Notes under the pieces: generated by a model | What the model was told of the DNA's origin: nothing | Databases searched by the model: none | Seen by the model: the letters and a program-made list of their open reading frames with translations, nothing else | From: CAYSBE01 sp046309355 | GTDB lineage: Bacteria > Bacteroidota > Bacteroidia > UKL13-3 | Length of the DNA: 22,564 bases | Reading direction: 5' to 3' | Assembly (NCBI GenBank): GCA_046309355.1 | Contig: JBKCPL010000055.1 | Location: forward strand, 1 to 22,564 | Part shown: piece by piece, positions 8,571 through 16,046 of the stretch | How the letters are laid out: each line of letters opens with the position of its first letter | Position numbering within the stretch: the first letter of the stretch is position 1 | Translations under genes and position numbers: made by a program

Positions 8571-9242
8571 ATGTTGGCCGCGTTAAAAAACCTGATGTTT
8601 CCCAACGTGTGTGCCTCGTGTGACACTACACTGTTAAAAAATGAGGTTCATTTATGCACCTCCTGTACGGCAGGTTTGCCCTATACAAATTACCACACCG
8701 AAAAAGGCAATACACTCGAAAAAATTTTCTGGGGACGGGTTAAGCTTGAGCAAGCTTACGCATTTTTGCATTTTAAAAAAGAGGGTTCCGTTCAAACCAT
8801 GCTTCACCGCGTCAAGTATAACGGATATAAAGAATTGGCAACACACCTGGGCTTGTTGTACGCACATGAACTAGTAAAGGCTCAGATACACCTAGACGGT
8901 ATAGTTGCCGTTCCGCTTCATGCCAGCAAATTGAGGGCACGTGGGTACAATCAAAGCGATTATTTTGCTTTCGGCCTTTCGGCAGGTATGAAGGTGCCGC
9001 TGTTGAGTCATTGTGTTCAGCGCATTTCAGCAACCGAAAGTCAAACACGAAAAAGCAGATTTGAACGGTGGCAAAATGTAAAAGAGGTTTTTCATGTGGT
9101 ACATCCTCATGAGCTAAGCGGCAAGCACATTCTTATATGCGATGATGTAATTACAACAGGTGCAACACTCGAGGGCCTGATACATGTGTTGCCTGCCGAC
9201 ACACGTGTAAGCGTTTGTGCCATTGCTGCAGCAGGCTATTAA
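8571..9242 (+). CDS. comF: ComF-family phosphoribosyltransferase-like protein
   Basis: A 223-residue cytoplasmic protein of the ComF/GntX family, linked to DNA uptake in naturally competent bacteria. The N-terminus has the zinc-finger cysteines C14-x2-C17 and C29-x2-C32. RARGYNQS (122-129) is the family's conserved loop, and ILICDDVITTGATLE (187-201) is the PRPP-binding motif of type I phosphoribosyltransferases. It starts 12 bases after the M6 protease gene and probably relies on read-through from it. Its TAA (9240-9242) overlaps the TAA of convergent prfA (9239-9241), so there is no room for a terminator between them. The biochemical reaction of ComF proteins is not established; the competence role is by family only. 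Confidence 0.92.
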   Translation: MLAALKNLMFPNVCASCDTTLLKNEVHLCTSCTAGLPYTNYHTEKGNTLEKIFWGRVKLEQAYAFLHFKKEGSVQTMLHRVKYNGYKELATHLGLLYAHELVKAQIHLDGIVAVPLHASKLRARGYNQSDYFAFGLSAGMKVPLLSHCVQRISATESQTRKSRFERWQNVKEVFHVVHPHELSGKHILICDDVITTGATLEGLIHVLPADTRVSVCAIAAAGY

Positions 9243-10312
9243 AGGGTATTTCCCTCTTTCAGTCGTTCGGCATTTTCAGCCAGTTGAAGCTGTTCAATAA
9301 AATCCTGTATTTCGCCATTCATCACTTCGGGCAAATTGTATACGGTGTAGCCAATGCGGTGATCGGTTACACGTCCCTGCGGATAGTTGTAAGTGCGTAT
9401 TTTGGCTGAGCGGTCACCTGTTGATACCATTGTTTTACGCGATGAGGCTATTTTCTCGTTGTGTTTTTGCAATTCAATCTCGTACAGCTTTGTGCGAAGC
9501 ATCTGCATGGCTCGTTCACGGTTTGCGTTTTGTGTTCGCTCAACTTGACAAACCACAACAATACCGCTAGGTTTATGCGTAAGCATAACCTTACTTTCTA
9601 CCTTGTTCACGTTCTGACCACCTGCACCTCCTGATCGCGCTGTTTGCATTTCAATATCGGCCGGGTTTAATTCAACATCTACCTCCTCAGCCTCGGGGAG
9701 CACAACAACCGTAGCAGCCGATGTGTGTACGCGCCCCTGCGCTTCGGTATCGGGTACACGCTGCACCCGATGTACACCGCTTTCGTATTTTAAAGTCCCA
9801 TATACTTCATCACCGGTCACTTCAACAATAATTTCCTTGTAACCACCAACTGTGCCTTCGGTATAATCAATCACATCTGTTTTCCAGCCTTTGCGTTCAC
9901 AGTAGCGTAAATACATACGTGCCAGGTCGCCTGCAAAAAGACTTGCCTCATCGCCACCGGTTCCTGCACGTATTTCGAGTACTGCGTTTTTGCCGTCTTC
10001 AGGGTCTTTAGGAACCAGCAACATTCGTATTTCCTGTTCCATAGGTTCAAGTTTTGGCTCCAGATCTTCCAGTTCAGCTTTAGCCATTTCACGCAGTTCG
10101 GCATCTTTTTCAGTTTCCAATACCTGACGGCAGTTTTCAATATTGCCAACCAGGTTTTTGTACTCGAAGTATTTTTCTACAATGCGCTGCAGCTCACGGT
10201 ACTCGCGATTCAGTTGTGTAAATCGTTTCATGTCGCTTACCACCTCGGGCTGGCTTAACATGTCTTCTACCTGTTTGTAACGGATGTATATGGCTTCTAA
10301 TTTTTGCAGCAT
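9239..10312 (-). CDS. prfA: Peptide chain release factor 1
   Basis: Recognises UAA and UAG in the ribosomal A site and triggers peptide release. At 357 residues it has full family length. The RF1-type tripeptide position is PDT (187-189, the PxT motif; RF2 would have SPF). The universally conserved GGQ (231-233) lies in RSGGAGGQNVNKVESKV. The N-terminal helical domain (1-105) and the GTGGDEASLFAGDLARMY segment are intact. It is the last gene of the minus-strand run LUD > lpxH > propeller-like protein > prfA, 30 bases after the preceding gene. Its stop overlaps that of convergent comF. Confidence 0.97.
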   Translation of the reverse strand: MLQKLEAIYIRYKQVEDMLSQPEVVSDMKRFTQLNREYRELQRIVEKYFEYKNLVGNIENCRQVLETEKDAELREMAKAELEDLEPKLEPMEQEIRMLLVPKDPEDGKNAVLEIRAGTGGDEASLFAGDLARMYLRYCERKGWKTDVIDYTEGTVGGYKEIIVEVTGDEVYGTLKYESGVHRVQRVPDTEAQGRVHTSAATVVVLPEAEEVDVELNPADIEMQTARSGGAGGQNVNKVESKVMLTHKPSGIVVVCQVERTQNANRERAMQMLRTKLYEIELQKHNEKIASSRKTMVSTGDRSAKIRTYNYPQGRVTDHRIGYTVYNLPEVMNGEIQDFIEQLQLAENAERLKEGNTL

Positions 10313-10342
10313 GGGGCGCGAAGATAAGCAAATGCCCGAAAG

Positions 10343-11152
10343 CTAAAATGCGTAAACCTCTATTCGGTCGGCACGCATGATATATAGTCTCGATTTTTCG
10401 ATGCTGACGTCAATTACATGTTCTGCATCGGGCACCTCAAATGAGCGTGTTTTAAACGAGGTTTGATTGTAGATATGCATCCTGCCTGAAGAAAAATAGT
10501 ACAGGTCATTTTCGATGGGCTTTATGTGGCTGTCCGATTTTATGGGGATAGTTTTGATGTAGGTAGCAAATACATCAAACACAAGGATGCCGACAGTTGT
10601 GTCGCTCACCAGCACCCGCTGCGTATTATCGTGTATATAACCGGGCTGAAGCCTAGAGGATACAAACTGACGTACATTTCCACTTAGCTGTTCGGTTTCG
10701 CCTTTTTTGTTCAGCTTTTTCAGTTGCATATCGGCTATGTCAAATGCCCATATTCCGTTATCGAATGCACGGGCTATGCTACTGGCTTGACCAATGCCCA
10801 CGCGACTTAAATCGGTTTCGCCTCGGTATGCCAGGTTATTGTCCAGGTAAATTAGTTTGTTTAGCTCGCGGTAAAATATGTACAGTTCAAGAGGGTTCGT
10901 GGCGTCCACATACGAAATGTTTCCCACGTATTTATAATTTAATGTACTCAGCACTTTGCCATCGCTGTTGTATTTGTATAGCTGATTGGTTTTGGTAACC
11001 ACGTAAAGATTTCCCAGCTGGTCAGTTTCAATATCCTTTGCCTCTGTTTGAATGGTGCTGATAAGCCTGAACGGACTGGTCGGTTCCTGCATTCCAACAA
11101 GCAGGAAGGTAAGTGCCAATGCCCATGCCCATGCCCATGTAATGCGTATCAT
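10343..11152 (-). CDS. Exported beta-propeller-like protein of unknown function
   Basis: A 269-residue protein with a hydrophobic N-terminus (about 4-19) acting as signal peptide or anchor. The rest is a succession of short beta-strand units of the propeller kind: NLYVVTKTNQLYKYNSDG, ELYIFYRELNKLIYLDN, GIWAFDIADMQLKKLNKKG, GILVFDVFATYIKTI, RMHIYNQTS and RLYIMRADRIEVYAF at the very end. This suggests a six- or seven-bladed propeller of the NHL/WD type (inference); there is no catalytic motif. The ATG overlaps the lpxH stop by four bases (ATGA), indicating translational coupling and possibly an envelope role. Its signal segment is encoded by a tandem hexamer (WAWAWA), described separately. No named family was recognised. 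Confidence 0.8.
   Translation of the reverse strand: MIRITWAWAWALALTFLLVGMQEPTSPFRLISTIQTEAKDIETDQLGNLYVVTKTNQLYKYNSDGKVLSTLNYKYVGNISYVDATNPLELYIFYRELNKLIYLDNNLAYRGETDLSRVGIGQASSIARAFDNGIWAFDIADMQLKKLNKKGETEQLSGNVRQFVSSRLQPGYIHDNTQRVLVSDTTVGILVFDVFATYIKTIPIKSDSHIKPIENDLYYFSSGRMHIYNQTSFKTRSFEVPDAEHVIDVSIEKSRLYIMRADRIEVYAF
11115..11138. repeat. Tandem hexamer inside the signal segment of the propeller-like gene
   Basis: Three perfect head-to-tail copies of GCCCAT (11121-11138), preceded by one degenerate copy, GCCAAT (11115-11120). Read on the minus strand they encode Trp-Ala repeats (WAWAWA) in the hydrophobic N-terminus of the exported protein. Gain or loss of a unit keeps the frame and would change the length of the hydrophobic segment by two residues. 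Confidence 0.85.
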
Positions 11153-11919
11153 GCGTTAAACGAATGCAGGTTTAAATGTGTGCCGTCATATACAGCATAG
11201 GTATTGCTGCTAAACCAATCGCCCAGGTTAAGTACGGTTGTGTCGTTTATCTTTTTCTCGAAGGGCAAATGTCGGTGGCCATAAATGCAGAATGAAAATC
11301 TGTGCTGTTTCAGCAGTTCGCGTGTATACAGCATCAGGTATTCTTTGTTATCGCCCAGGTAGTGTTTGTTGGAGTCAAACGTTTTTAGCTTGCTTCGGTG
11401 TGAAACCCACTGCGCAATCGACATGCCTACAAATGGATGAAAAAAAGCGAACAGACGTTGAAAAAAACGATTGCGGTATACCGAAAGGATAAATTTAAAC
11501 CAGTGTTGTCCCGGACCTATTCCATCGCCATGTGCTATATGAAACAGGGTTTGGTTCACCATCAGTGAAACAGGCTTATTATGAACCGTGCAATTCAGTT
11601 CTTTTTCTAAATACCCAAACTGCCATAAATCATGGTTGCCGTGAAACAGATGAATGCGAATGCCGTTATCAGACAGTCGGGCCAGCGTACCCAGCAGCCT
11701 GACAAAGCCTTTGGGCACCACATGTCGGTATTCAAACCAAAAATCAAACATGTCGCCTACCAGAAAAACAGCCTGTGCATCGTGCTCAATCGAGTTAAGC
11801 CAGTTTACAATACGCTTTTCGCGCAGCAAGCTGGACTCATGTGTTGGTACACCCAGATGAAAATCGGATGCGAAATATATTTTTTTGCCGTCCTGCAGCG
11901 TCAGGTTAATGTCTGTCAC
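11149..11919 (-). CDS. lpxH: UDP-2,3-diacylglucosamine pyrophosphatase (LpxH-type metallophosphoesterase)
   Basis: Hydrolyses UDP-2,3-diacylglucosamine to lipid X plus UMP in lipid A synthesis, at the inner membrane face. The 256-residue protein shows all calcineurin-like phosphoesterase metal motifs: SDFHLG (18-23), GDMFDFWFEY (55-64), GNHDLW (94-99), H127/H130 in FHIAHGDG, and GHRH (214-217). SDFHLG and GDxFDxW are the LpxH/LpxG-type signatures. The start is GTG: the preceding in-frame codons hit TGA at 11923-11925. This GTG lies inside the end of the LUD gene (14-base overlap), and the stop overlaps the next gene by four bases, so the three are a coupled operon. A related hydrolase of the same fold with another lipid substrate is the alternative. 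Confidence 0.9.
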   Translation of the reverse strand: MTDINLTLQDGKKIYFASDFHLGVPTHESSLLREKRIVNWLNSIEHDAQAVFLVGDMFDFWFEYRHVVPKGFVRLLGTLARLSDNGIRIHLFHGNHDLWQFGYLEKELNCTVHNKPVSLMVNQTLFHIAHGDGIGPGQHWFKFILSVYRNRFFQRLFAFFHPFVGMSIAQWVSHRSKLKTFDSNKHYLGDNKEYLMLYTRELLKQHRFSFCIYGHRHLPFEKKINDTTVLNLGDWFSSNTYAVYDGTHLNLHSFNA

Positions 11920-12580
11920 GTTTCAAATCATCTATTAAAAACATAAAAACCTCTTTAGGTCCGTGTGCCCCTATCACAACCGTTTTTTCTATATCGGCAG
12001 TGGTACTGGGGCCACTTATAAACGACAGCATTCCGGGCAAATTGCGTCCATATTTGTTTTTAATCAACAGAAAGCTGTCGCGCAGCTCCATCACTACCTG
12101 TGAGGCAAATGCAACCACAATGTGAATGGGCGGGTAAACCGTATATGTATGCGAATTTTTGGCAGAAGAAATCAATACAGAACCTGTACGGGCAATGATG
12201 GCTTCACAACCGGTAACAGTAGCCATCGCCTTTTCAATAGATTCCTTCGGGGTGTTAAAACCAATGCCGGCATCGGTAAACCACATCTGCAATTCTTCTT
12301 CGCGGCAGTAAATAGATTTAATTTTTTTCCTTTCCTGCAGGGTTAAAAATTTATCGATAAAATCAAACTGATTGTCGCAAATGATGAACTGGCCTTTTAT
12401 ATCCGTAAAACTTCGGGCAAATGTTTCAAGTATAGATGTGTCGTCAGGCTGTGCATACACATTGCTCTCCAAATCAATATTGGAGAACTTAGGCTTCGAC
12501 TTATAAATAAGCGCCTGCCTTACTTTTTTCAATATCTTCTCTTTCGAGGTTGTTGTTTGGTCGACTGCCACAGGCAGCAA
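11906..12580 (-). CDS. LUD-domain (LutC/YkgG-like) protein
   Basis: A 224-residue cytoplasmic protein with a LUD domain, the fold found in lactate-utilisation subunits LutB/LutC. Recognisable segments are EAIIARTGSVLISS (about 126-139), HIVVAFASQVV (153-163) and the C-terminal SFISGPSTTADIEKTVVIGAHGPKE (186-210), which is the most conserved part of LutC. No LutA or LutB gene is adjacent, so a lactate-oxidation role is doubtful here; stand-alone LUD proteins have no settled function. The start is uncertain. The frame can open at TTG (12578-12580) or at GTG (12569-12571), and no ATG occurs before the domain. It leads the coupled lpxH operon, and its upstream region is shared with the divergent HTH-Fic gene. 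Confidence 0.86.
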   Translation of the reverse strand: MLPVAVDQTTTSKEKILKKVRQALIYKSKPKFSNIDLESNVYAQPDDTSILETFARSFTDIKGQFIICDNQFDFIDKFLTLQERKKIKSIYCREEELQMWFTDAGIGFNTPKESIEKAMATVTGCEAIIARTGSVLISSAKNSHTYTVYPPIHIVVAFASQVVMELRDSFLLIKNKYGRNLPGMLSFISGPSTTADIEKTVVIGAHGPKEVFMFLIDDLKRDRH

Positions 12581-12684
12581 GGTAGTAAAAATAGATGATT
12601 ATGGGTGTTACAAGTTTTTTACAGGCTGTGCAATAATTGGACACCGGGTGGTGACAGGTAAACGAAAATAAAAAGGGAAGGTGA

Positions 12685-12716
12685 TTTGTAGTTAATCTAA
12701 AAAATGACTAAAATTG
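12685..12716 (+). promoter_or_regulatory. Putative Bacteroidota-type promoter of the HTH-Fic gene
   Basis: TTTG at 12685-12688 is followed, after 20 bases, by TAAAATTG at 12709-12716. This fits the Bacteroidota vegetative promoter pattern (TTTG, 19-21 bases, TAnnTTTG) with a single mismatch in the -7 element. The expected transcription start would be near 12722, giving a very short leader before the ATG at 12730 or 12739. It is an inference from consensus matching. Confidence 0.5.
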
Positions 12717-12740
12717 TCATGTCATTATTATGCATGTCAT
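12704..12740. promoter_or_regulatory. Inverted and direct GTCAT repeats, candidate operator of the HTH-Fic gene
   Basis: ATGAC at 12704-12708 and GTCAT at 12716-12720 form an inverted repeat with 7 bases between the arms, laid exactly over the proposed -7 element. Two more GTCAT copies follow at 12721-12725 and 12736-12740, the last inside the first codons of the gene. The HTH domain encoded by this same gene is the obvious candidate binder, which would make the gene self-repressing. The repeats are seen directly; binding is inferred. Confidence 0.45.
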
Positions 12741-13791
12741 GAAAACCCTCATCAAAACCGCCCGTGAAAAAAAAGGAATGCTGGTGCGTGAAGTAGCGCA
12801 AGAGTTGAATATTGATCAGGCTTTGGTAAGCAAATTTGAAAGCGGAGCCCGGAAGCCCACCCGTGAGCAGGTGATTAAACTGGCACGCCTTCTTGGCCTG
12901 AATGCAAATGACTTACTGGTGCAGTGGCTTAAAGAAAAAATTATCTATGAAATAGGAGATGATGCATTGGCCCTCGAAGCCATGATGGCTGCAGAAGCTG
13001 AATTGAAACAGAGGCATTCGGCCGGCACAAAAGTACCTATGCCTAAAGCCATAAAATCTGTGCTGAAGGAAATAGACACGTGTAAAAAGAAACTGAATAC
13101 ACTGCGTGAGTTTGATAGCTACCGCATTGCACAAGCGCTAGAGCTGGAGTACACTTTTGAAAGTAACCGTATAGAAGGCAATACGCTTACGCTCAAAGAA
13201 ACAGACCTGGTCATTAACGAAGGACTTACTATTAGTGGAAAAAGTATGCGCGAGCATCTGGAAGCTATTAATCACAAGGAGGCCATAGATTATGTGAAAT
13301 ACCTGATTGATAAACAATCAGAAATCAATGAACGGGAGGTTTTGGCTATTCATAATCTTATTCTGCGTGGTATTGATCAGTCCAATGCAGGCCGGTATCG
13401 CCATGTTCAGGTGATGATAAAAGGGAGTAGCCATACACCGCCTGCGCCTTATCTGGTACCCAAGCAAATGGAAGAGTTGTTTATCTGGTATGAAACAAAT
13501 AAGCGCAGTTTGCATCCGGTGCTGTTGGCTGCCGAAATGCATGAACGACTGGTAACTATTCATCCTTTTGTAGATGGCAATGGCCGCACTTCGCGGCTGG
13601 TGATGAATCTAATATTGCTGAAACACGGCTATGTGATTGCCAATATAAAAGGCGATAGCAAAAGCCGCATGGCATACTACAATGCACTCGAAAAGGTACA
13701 GACAGGAGGCGGCAAAATTGATTTTATGCAGCTGATAGCTGCATGCGAGCTGGAAGCTATTGCGCGGTATGTAAGTATATTAACTAAGTAA
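12730..13791 (+). CDS. XRE-type HTH domain fused to a Fic domain (probable AMP-transferase)
   Basis: A 353-residue fusion. Residues about 5-65 are a Cro/C1-type helix-turn-helix (TAREKKGMLVREVAQELNID, then QALVSKFESGARKPTREQV). Residues about 125-345 are a Fic domain with the complete catalytic motif HPFVDGNGRTSR (278-289; H278 catalytic, the rest binding phosphates and Mg). Before it, SNRIEG (145-150) matches the Fic inhibitory helix motif (S/T)xxxE(G/N), with E149 as the blocking glutamate. The enzyme should transfer AMP, or another nucleotide moiety, from a nucleotide to a hydroxyl on a target protein, and should be held off by its own helix. ATG at 12739 (M4) is an equally good start. It stands alone, with its own promoter-like site and a strong terminator; no separate antitoxin gene is present. 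Whether it is a toxin or a regulator is open. Confidence 0.93.
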   Translation: MHVMKTLIKTAREKKGMLVREVAQELNIDQALVSKFESGARKPTREQVIKLARLLGLNANDLLVQWLKEKIIYEIGDDALALEAMMAAEAELKQRHSAGTKVPMPKAIKSVLKEIDTCKKKLNTLREFDSYRIAQALELEYTFESNRIEGNTLTLKETDLVINEGLTISGKSMREHLEAINHKEAIDYVKYLIDKQSEINEREVLAIHNLILRGIDQSNAGRYRHVQVMIKGSSHTPPAPYLVPKQMEELFIWYETNKRSLHPVLLAAEMHERLVTIHPFVDGNGRTSRLVMNLILLKHGYVIANIKGDSKSRMAYYNALEKVQTGGGKIDFMQLIAACELEAIARYVSILTK

Positions 13792-13806
13792 TTCTAAAAA
13801 TGTATG

Positions 13807-13846
13807 ACTGCACTCATTTACCGTATAGGGGGGAGTGCAGTTTTTT
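13807..13846 (+). terminator. Intrinsic terminator after the HTH-Fic gene, probably two-way
   Basis: A perfect 9-bp stem, ACTGCACTC (13807-13815) with GAGTGCAGT (13833-13841), encloses a 17-base loop and is followed by a run of six T (13841-13846). It lies 16 bases past the TAA of the HTH-Fic gene and directly abuts the stop codon of the convergent M43 protease gene. On the minus strand a weaker T-rich tract follows the stem, so it may serve both genes. Confidence 0.85.
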
Positions 13847-15093
13847 CATCTTCCGTTTTGCAATACGGATAACCTGAAGTACCTGCTACCCAGTGGCGAT
13901 TTTACACGAATGATATACATACCCGGAGCCCACAAATCGGTTTGCCAGTGATGCTTTCCGGCAGTCATACTCTGCTCAAACAAAAGCATGCCTGTTGATG
14001 AGTAAACGGACACTTCGGCATCTGTGCTGTTTTCAACGGTAACTTGTGTGCTCGCTGGATTAGGGAATAACTTAAATGGATATTGTATACTCCATTCGTT
14101 TATTGAGGTTACTTGATTACAGGCCGGTTGATTGGGCAATGCCTGCAAAGAAGTTTGTATAACGGTTTTCATTCTGTCGCGCTGACCTGCTGTGAAAATG
14201 CTGCCGCATGTTATGCCACTGTAATTCATAATATTTTCTACCGGTTCGCGGGTGCCGCATTCAATGGTTTCGTTGCAGCTCACATCATATGGCTTTGAAT
14301 TGCTGTGCGGTTCGGTGTCGCATACCTGATCGCCTTGTGTGGTGCAGTCGGTTTCAAAACAGGTATCTCCATTGAAGGTATGAAGGAGCCCCAGAAAGTG
14401 ACCCACTTCATGTGAAATAAGTCGTCCGTATGGGTTTAATATATTGTATCCTAAACTGCTGTCGGGATCGCAGCCTACATAGCGGTGATTCATATAAGCG
14501 CCACCAAATCCATTCGCAAAAACGGGAGTGCCTGGGCCAAATCCGCCCCCTCCGGTGATGCCCCCATCCGGTTTCTCAATTCGGTGAGAAACCCAAATGT
14601 TGATGTATTTATTCATTGGCCATTTACTCAGATTCAGAATGGTTGTAAAGTTTCCGCCACCTGCGGGCCTGAACTGAATGCCAAGCGAATCAAAGCCGGC
14701 CACACCTGATGCATTTATTCGTACTATGCCATTTGTAGCATTGCCATTCGGGTCTTTGCAGGCCATACGAAATTGTATACGTGTATCTGCTCCGTTTGGT
14801 CGGATAGAAATGCTGTCGTGTATGGGAAGCGCACGAAAATCACGGTTCAGGGCAGTGATGGCGCTTAAGAGTTGCTCATCAGAAATATTGCCTCCGCTAC
14901 CAACGGGTTCGCCCCGGTGCAATACATGAAATACAATGTCAAACGTGTCTACAGCGGTATTTTTTTGGAAACTGTGTTGTGTATGTAAAACCGGTAAATC
15001 AGCAATATCTTTATTCAGACAACTTTGTGAATTGACGCGTGTATATATACACATACAAATAAGTGCGATAACATGGTATAGCGAAGTTTTCAT
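13846..15093 (-). CDS. Secreted M43-type (pappalysin-like) zinc metalloprotease with T9SS sorting domain
   Basis: A 415-residue exported protease. A signal peptide (about 1-22, MKTSLYHVIALICMCIYTRV) precedes a catalytic domain with the extended zinc motif HEVGHFLGLLH (228-238) and the Met-turn segment ENIMNYSG (286-293), as in metzincins of family M43. Cysteines around 245-297 probably form disulfides. The last 75 residues (FKLFPNPASTQVTV to the end) are a T9SS type A sorting domain, so the protein is predicted to be secreted across the outer membrane. The substrate is unknown. The gene converges on the HTH-Fic gene with a hairpin terminator between. It lies at the left edge of the AT-rich segment but has normal base composition. 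Confidence 0.93.
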   Translation of the reverse strand: MKTSLYHVIALICMCIYTRVNSQSCLNKDIADLPVLHTQHSFQKNTAVDTFDIVFHVLHRGEPVGSGGNISDEQLLSAITALNRDFRALPIHDSISIRPNGADTRIQFRMACKDPNGNATNGIVRINASGVAGFDSLGIQFRPAGGGNFTTILNLSKWPMNKYINIWVSHRIEKPDGGITGGGGFGPGTPVFANGFGGAYMNHRYVGCDPDSSLGYNILNPYGRLISHEVGHFLGLLHTFNGDTCFETDCTTQGDQVCDTEPHSNSKPYDVSCNETIECGTREPVENIMNYSGITCGSIFTAGQRDRMKTVIQTSLQALPNQPACNQVTSINEWSIQYPFKLFPNPASTQVTVENSTDAEVSVYSSTGMLLFEQSMTAGKHHWQTDLWAPGMYIIRVKSPLGSRYFRLSVLQNGR

Positions 15094-15172
15094 ACTACCT
15101 TAGGATAGGAATTGCAAAATAAGGTTTAATTCGTTACACCACCGGCTTAATACTTTTACGTATCGGAAAAGT

Positions 15173-15865
15173 TTATTTGTTTAAGTATGATGCCAGACGA
15201 CCTTTAAAACTAGACCCGATAGGGATTTTTTCTTTGTTAACTAAATGTATGGTATTTCCGCTTATTGACCGAATGAATTTAACATTAACTATGGCAGACC
15301 TATGCACCTGAATGAACTGTGAAGGAGGCAGCTCGGCTATAATATTTTTCAGGCGTTCATAAACAAGTATGGGCTTATCATTCGCCAAACATAGTTTGAT
15401 ATACTCCGATTCTGCTTTGATACTTACGAGGTTATTAAAGAACAGTTGTTCATAATTATTTCGGCTAACCTGCAAAAAGAAAGATTCAGGAACAGGCTTG
15501 TGTTCTTTTAAGAGTATTTTGCGGTGCAGCCGTTCCATGGCAGTCAGGATATGTTCTTTGCGCAGCGGTTTGGTAAGAAAATGCAATGCATCACTGTTAA
15601 AAGCCTGCAGAGCATACTTTGGATAGTTGGATACAACAATAATCTCAGGTTTATAAGGTAAGGTTTTAAGCAGATTAAATACATTTTTGCCATTTAGTTC
15701 AATATCGGCAAATACGGCATCAAATCTTTGCCGTGCCATAATATCATTCCAGTTATTACCGTTAACAACTGTTTTAAAGACTGAAAAGCGAGCATCAGCT
15801 GTTAAAATCTGTTTCAAGCTTTTGATGTCTTTCTCGTTATCTTCTATAATTACCGTGTGAATCAT
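15173..15865 (-). CDS. LytTR-family response regulator
   Basis: A 230-residue regulator. The receiver domain (about 1-120) has the acidic pair E8/D9, phospho-acceptor D54 in AVFADIELNG, S79 and K99 in TKPL. The LytTR DNA-binding domain (about 128-229) is shown by VSIKAESEYIKLCL, FIQVHRSAIVNVKFIRSISG and IPIGSSFKGRL. Such regulators bind paired direct repeats in promoters and usually partner with LytS-like kinases. Here the neighbour, divergent across a 181-base shared control region, is an unusual kinase without the LytS HPHFLFN motif. Base composition is lower in GC than genes to the left (19 of 60 bases in a counted stretch). The target genes are not identified; the shared upstream region is a candidate. 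Confidence 0.93.
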   Translation of the reverse strand: MIHTVIIEDNEKDIKSLKQILTADARFSVFKTVVNGNNWNDIMARQRFDAVFADIELNGKNVFNLLKTLPYKPEIIVVSNYPKYALQAFNSDALHFLTKPLRKEHILTAMERLHRKILLKEHKPVPESFFLQVSRNNYEQLFFNNLVSIKAESEYIKLCLANDKPILVYERLKNIIAELPPSQFIQVHRSAIVNVKFIRSISGNTIHLVNKEKIPIGSSFKGRLASYLNK

Positions 15866-16046
15866 TAATGATATGATTAGGAGCTAGTAGTGCGAATATC
15901 TAAAAGTTTTATTTGACACTTCTCATAATAACACTTGAAAAATAACGACTAATGCCTTTTCACACCCTAATAATATGTTTTTGCTTAATGTAAATGCGCA
16001 TTCATTGAAAATTATTAATACGTATATAAAACCACTATATTGAATC
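15866..16046. promoter_or_regulatory. Shared control region between the divergent LytTR regulator and kinase genes
   Basis: An AT-rich 181-base divergent intergenic region that must hold promoters for both genes. A loose series of direct repeats is visible: ACACTT at 15916-15921 and again at 15931-15936, then ACGACT at 15945-15950, spaced 15 and 14 bases. They do not match the published LytTR consensus well, so they are only a candidate binding site. No exact TAnnTTTG element was found. Confidence 0.4.

Noticed and set aside
13826..13833. G-run (six G) in the terminator loop as a slippage site
   Set aside because: It lies outside genes, in the loop of a terminator, where length change should have little effect.
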